From assembly GCF_001509795.1 (NCBI RefSeq), contig NZ_LLZN01000067.1:171320-235319 (forward strand): a DNA stretch of 64,000 bases, given 5' to 3'. Shown one piece after another: positions 60,895 to 64,000 of this stretch (the first letter of the stretch is position 1; each line of letters begins with the position of its first letter). The notes beneath the pieces are model-generated. The model was not told the origin of the DNA and searched no databases. It saw nothing but the letters and a program-made list of their open reading frames with translations. Made by a program: the position numbers and the translations under genes. The stretch comes from Streptomyces sp. NRRL WC-3605 (GTDB lineage: Bacteria > Actinomycetota > Actinomycetes > Streptomycetales > Streptomycetaceae).

Positions 60895-60938
60895 CGTCAG
60901 CAGACCGTCAGCACTGCGTCAGCGCGCGGCGACAGGCT
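60895..60938 (+). promoter_or_regulatory. SARP-type heptamer array and promoter of the SbnA-like gene
   Basis: CGTCAGC occurs three times (60895, 60906, 60917; 11-bp period), followed after 9 bp by CAGGCT (60933-60938), an xAnnnT -10. Identical geometry to the arrays at 42316 and 60764, with a predicted start near 60945. Confidence 0.72.
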
Positions 60939-60979
60939 GGGCGCCGAGGCTCATTCGTCGCCGAAGGCCAGGAGTGCCA

Positions 60980-62017
60980 GTGCCGGTTATATCCGCGTCG
61001 CATGAATTCGATGTCAGCGACCTCTTCGTGAATCTGCAACCGTTCTTCGGGCGTCGGCTCTTTCTCAAGGTCGAGGGATTCAACTTCGCCGGCTCCATCA
61101 AGCTGAAGGCGGCCCGGGAGATGGTCGCGCAGGCGGAGGCCGCCGGCGCCCTCGGCCCCGGCTCGACCCTCGTGGAGTCCTCCTCCGGGAACATGGGCGT
61201 CGCCCTCGCGCTGATCGCCGCGAACCGGGGCTTCAGGTTCCTGTGCGTCACCGACACCCGCTGCAACGCCGTGACCCGGCGCACCATGGAGTCGCTCGGC
61301 GCGGAGGTGCACGTCGTCACCGAGCCGCACGAGAGCGAGGGCTTCCTCGGCGCCCGCATCCGCCACGTCAAGGCGCTGCTGGCCGACGACGCGAAGAAGG
61401 TCTGGCTCAACCAGTACCTCAGCCCCGGCAACTGGATGGCCCACTACCGCACCACCGCGCCCGCCATCGCCCGGCAGTTCCCCGACCTGAGCGTGCTGTT
61501 CGTCGGCGCCGGCACCACGGGCACCCTGATGGGCTGCGCCCGCTGGTTCCGCGAGCGGCGCCCCTCGGTGCGGATCGTCGCCGTGGACAGCGTCGGCTCG
61601 GTCACCTTCGGCGGACCCCCGGCCACCCGGCACATCCCCGGCCTCGGCACGAGCGTGCGGCCCGCCCTGCTCGACGAGTCCCTCGTCGACGCCGTCGTCC
61701 ACGTCCCCGAGGCGGACACCGTCCGCACCTGCCGGGAACTGACGCGGCACGGCTTCTCCTTCGGCGGCTCCACCGGCACCGCCGTCACCGGCGCGCTGAC
61801 CTGGCTCGACCGGCACCACGGCGACACCGCGGGCCGGGCGGGCGAGCAGGTCACCGCGGTGACCATCTCCCCGGACCTCGGCGAGCGCTACATGGAGACC
61901 GTCTACCACGACGACTGGGTCACCCAAGCCCTCGGCCCGGACAGCCTCACCCCGGCCGCCGACCGCCGGCCGGCACGGACCGGCGCGACGGCCGGACTCG
62001 AACCGGTCTCCGGATGA
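60980..62017 (+). CDS. SbnA-like PLP-dependent synthase (cysteine synthase family)
   Basis: A 345-residue fold-II PLP enzyme. GFNFAGSIKLKAAREM has the PLP lysine (about residue 43), ESSSGNMGVALA the Asn loop, VGAGTTGTLMGCARW the phosphate-binding loop and GGSTGTAVTG the C-terminal Ser. This pattern (SIKLK rather than SxKDR) matches SbnA/VioB-type enzymes, which join O-phosphoserine and glutamate as the first step to 2,3-diaminopropionate. The partner dehydrogenase SbnB is not in the window and could be downstream. GTG 60980 has AGGAG 5 bases upstream; GTG 60974 is an alternative. The last 25 residues are likely disordered. It precedes and presumably feeds the NRPS gene at 62072. Confidence 0.82.
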   Translation: MPVISASHEFDVSDLFVNLQPFFGRRLFLKVEGFNFAGSIKLKAAREMVAQAEAAGALGPGSTLVESSSGNMGVALALIAANRGFRFLCVTDTRCNAVTRRTMESLGAEVHVVTEPHESEGFLGARIRHVKALLADDAKKVWLNQYLSPGNWMAHYRTTAPAIARQFPDLSVLFVGAGTTGTLMGCARWFRERRPSVRIVAVDSVGSVTFGGPPATRHIPGLGTSVRPALLDESLVDAVVHVPEADTVRTCRELTRHGFSFGGSTGTAVTGALTWLDRHHGDTAGRAGEQVTAVTISPDLGERYMETVYHDDWVTQALGPDSLTPAADRRPARTGATAGLEPVSG

Positions 62018-62071
62018 ACGGCACGAGCGGACGGATGGGTTGAGGCGCTGAGCATGACGGAGAGAAGAACG

Positions 62072-64000
62072 ATGACGACAGACCGAGGCGCCGTCCTCCC
62101 GCTCACCGCGGCACAGGCGGAGATCTGGTTCGACGAGCAGTTCGCCACCGGGCCGCTCGGCTACAACATGGCCGACCACATCGACCTGCGCGGACCGCTG
62201 GACACCGAGGTGCTCGGCCGCGCCCTCGGGCGTCTGGGACACGAGGCCGAGGGACTGCGCGTGCAGTTCGTCGAGGAGGAGGGCGCCCCCGGACAGATCG
62301 TCCGGCCGCTCGCCCAGCTCCCCCTGAAGACCCTCGACCTCAGCGGCGAGGCCGACCCGCTCGCCGCGGCCGAGGCGTGGATGCGCGCCGACCACGCCGA
62401 TCCCCTGAAGGTCACCGACTTCCCGCTGTTCCGCGGCGCCCTCATCCGGCTCGGCCCCGAGCACCACCTGCTCTACCTGTGCATGCACCACATCCTGGCC
62501 GACGGGTTCAGCCGCGCCCTGCTCTACCCGAAGCTCGCCGCCCTCTACACCCGGATCGCCGCCGGCGCCCGCCCGGACGACCTCGACGCGGACGCCATGC
62601 CGCCCTTCCACCGGCTCCTGGACGCCGAACGCGACTACCTCGGCTCCGGGCACGTCGAACGCGACCGCGCCCACTGGACCGCGCGGCTCACCGACACCAC
62701 CCGCGGCCCGGCGCCCGAACTCGTCTCCCTCTCCACGCGGCAGCCCGCCCCAGGCCGCAGCGCACTGCGCCACACCGCCCGCCTCGGCACCGAGGCCACG
62801 GACGCCCTGCGCGCCCTCGCCCGGGACGGCAAGGTGACCCTGCCGGTCGTCCTGGTCGCCGCGGCCGCCGCGTACACCCGGCACGCCACCGGCGTCGACC
62901 GGCCGCTGCTCACCCTGCCGGTGACCGGCCGGGTCGGCGCCGCCAGCCGGGAGATCCCCGGCATGCTCGCCAACTACCTGCCCCTGGCCGTGCCCGTGCA
63001 CCCCGGCATGACCCCGGCCCAGCTGCTGCGCCAGACCTGGGTCGAGGTGTCGGGCGCCCTGAAGCACCAGCGCTACCGGGGCGACCGCGTCCGCCGCGAC
63101 ATCGGCCTGCGCACCGACGACCGGCGCCCCTTCGGGCCGTTCATCAACGTCCTCGACCAGGACCCGGCGCTCGCCTTCGGCACCGACTGCCGGGGCACCG
63201 TCGTGAACCTGTCCACCGGCATCGTCAACGACCTCATCATCACCGTCCTCAACACCGCCGACGGCACGATGGAGATCCACCTCGACGGCAACCCGGAGCT
63301 CTACACGTCCGACGAGCTGGCCACCCACCTCGCCCGCTTCGAGACGTTCCTCGGCGACCTCGCCGCCCTGCCCGCCGACCACCCCGTCGGCCGCATCGGC
63401 ATCGGCGCCCCCGGCGAACGGCTCGGACTGCTCGGCACCTGGGACCGGGACACCGAACAGGCGGGCTACGAGGGGCTCGTGGAGCGGGTCCGGGACGTCG
63501 CCGCCCAGTCGCCCGACGCCGTAGCCGTCTCCGACGGCACCGAGGAGGTCACCTACGCCGGGCTCCTCACCCGCGCCGCCGGGGTCGCCGCCCGCCTGCG
63601 CGCCGCCGGTACCGGTCCCGGCGCGGTCGTCGCCCTGCTCGCCGAGCCCGGCGTCCCGTTCGTCGCGGGCGTGCTGGGCGTGCTCGCCGCGGGCGGCGCC
63701 TATCTGCCGCTGGACCCGGCCGCACCGGCCGCCCGCAACGCGGGACTCCTGCGGGACAGCGGCGCCCGCCACCTCCTCCTCGGCGCCGGGCTCGACACCC
63801 CGGAGGCGGACGTCGTGGCGCTGCCGCTCACCGACCCCGCCGACGCGCGAGGCGACGCCGGACTCCCGGTGACCGGGGGCGGCCCGCTCGACCTGGCGTA
63901 TGTGATGTTCACGTCGGGGTCGACGGGGCGTCCGAAGGGGGCGATGGTCCAGCGGTCGGGGATGGTGAACCACCTGTGGGCGAAGGTGCGGGATCTGGAG
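62072..64000 (+). CDS. Nonribosomal peptide synthetase, N-terminal part (C-A...), cut by window end
   Basis: 643 codons without a stop up to the right edge. A condensation domain (LPLTAAQAEIWFDEQF, then MHHILADGFSR, HHxxxDG about residue 139, to about 435) is followed by an adenylation domain with SPDAVAVSDGTEEVTYAGL, AGGAYLPLDP and the P-loop [11 protein letters not shown] (about 612). The pocket-defining segment is beyond the window. The C domain has the EntF/VibH-like opening of starter C domains, so it could take an acyl group from the free ACP of the 42-50 kb operon. ATG 62072 has GGAGAG 7 bases before it; the in-frame ATG 62054 is less well placed. Probably the initiating synthetase of the pathway. 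Confidence 0.9.
   Translation, partial: MTTDRGAVLPLTAAQAEIWFDEQFATGPLGYNMADHIDLRGPLDTEVLGRALGRLGHEAEGLRVQFVEEEGAPGQIVRPLAQLPLKTLDLSGEADPLAAAEAWMRADHADPLKVTDFPLFRGALIRLGPEHHLLYLCMHHILADGFSRALLYPKLAALYTRIAAGARPDDLDADAMPPFHRLLDAERDYLGSGHVERDRAHWTARLTDTTRGPAPELVSLSTRQPAPGRSALRHTARLGTEATDALRALARDGKVTLPVVLVAAAAAYTRHATGVDRPLLTLPVTGRVGAASREIPGMLANYLPLAVPVHPGMTPAQLLRQTWVEVSGALKHQRYRGDRVRRDIGLRTDDRRPFGPFINVLDQDPALAFGTDCRGTVVNLSTGIVNDLIITVLNTADGTMEIHLDGNPELYTSDELATHLARFETFLGDLAALPADHPVGRIGIGAPGERLGLLGTWDRDTEQAGYEGLVERVRDVAAQSPDAVAVSDGTEEVTYAGLLTRAAGVAARLRAAGTGPGAVVALLAEPGVPFVAGVLGVLAAGGAYLPLDPAAPAARNAGLLRDSGARHLLLGAGLDTPEADVVALPLTDPADARGDAGLPVTGGGPLDLAYVMFTSGSTGRPKGAMVQRSGMVNHLWAKVRDLE

Noticed and set aside
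60779..60923. Reading the CGTCAG repeats as further copies of the TetR-type operator
   Set aside because: They share the half-site CGTCAG, but are arranged as direct repeats with strict 11-bp period and a fixed -10 distance rather than as inverted 15-mers; SARP sites explain them better.
60908..63973. A 1021-codon minus-strand open frame
   Set aside because: Antisense to the SbnA-like and NRPS genes, which have clear family motifs and ribosome binding sites.

Overview
The window reads as a chromosomal segment of a Streptomyces-like actinomycete. It is very GC-rich, genes are tightly packed with frequent GTG and TTG starts and 4-base GTGA/ATGA overlaps, and it carries typical actinomycete genes (F420 biosynthesis, a GPP34 protein, an Scr1-type HTH/DUF397 pair, AfsR/SARP regulators, modular NRPSs). 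I saw no rRNA, tRNA, CRISPR, insertion sequence or phage gene.

Region 1 (about 0.25-15.4 kb) is a catabolic island of CoA-ester and oxidoreductase genes: enoyl-CoA hydratase, a DUF35 protein and an SCP2-thiolase-like protein on the minus strand; divergently a FadD3-like acyl-CoA synthetase; then an amidohydrolase, two luciferase-like monooxygenases, an SDR, a D-aminoacylase-type amidohydrolase and an aldehyde dehydrogenase. A 15-bp palindrome (CTGACGRNNCGTCAG) recurs at its promoters and again at 30.4 kb in front of another SDR, which suggests one TetR-type regulon whose regulator lies outside the window. Interrupting the island are a large AfsR-family regulator and a small repeat-rich peptide gene (NVHATxEP repeats).

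Region 2 (15.4-42.3 kb) is mostly housekeeping or conserved accessory genes: a Ddn-like F420 oxidoreductase, EEP hydrolase, Tat-exported PHP phosphoesterase, an F420-type LLM protein beside fbiC, a YkuD-like protein that has lost its cysteine, DUF2165, a STAND-TPR protein, a degenerate ADP-ribosylglycohydrolase, a solute:sodium symporter, a membrane protein, a penicillin-binding carboxypeptidase with a long acidic tail, GPP34, Scr1-HTH plus DUF397, MerR, glutathione peroxidase, and a divergent ArsR-type/MFS pair.

Region 3 (42.3 kb to the window end, continuing beyond it) is a biosynthetic gene cluster I cannot match to a known product. A translationally coupled operon encodes a KAS III with catalytic Cys, an ATP-grasp ligase, a PLP decarboxylase and a free ACP (together resembling BtrJ/BtrK/BtrI of butirosin, which build gamma-aminobutyryl-ACP from glutamate), a Cys-less KAS III partner, a helical protein, an acyl-CoA dehydrogenase and an Sfp-type PPTase. 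It is followed by an MMPL exporter, a LuxR-type and a SARP regulator, a C-A-T-C-A-T-TE NRPS, an SbnA-like amino-acid synthase and the start of a second NRPS. Three promoters in this cluster share the same architecture: 3-4 direct heptamers (consensus CGTCAGY) every 11 bp, then exactly 9 bp, then an xAnnnT -10 hexamer. This is the signature of SARP activation and ties the two halves of the cluster into one regulon.
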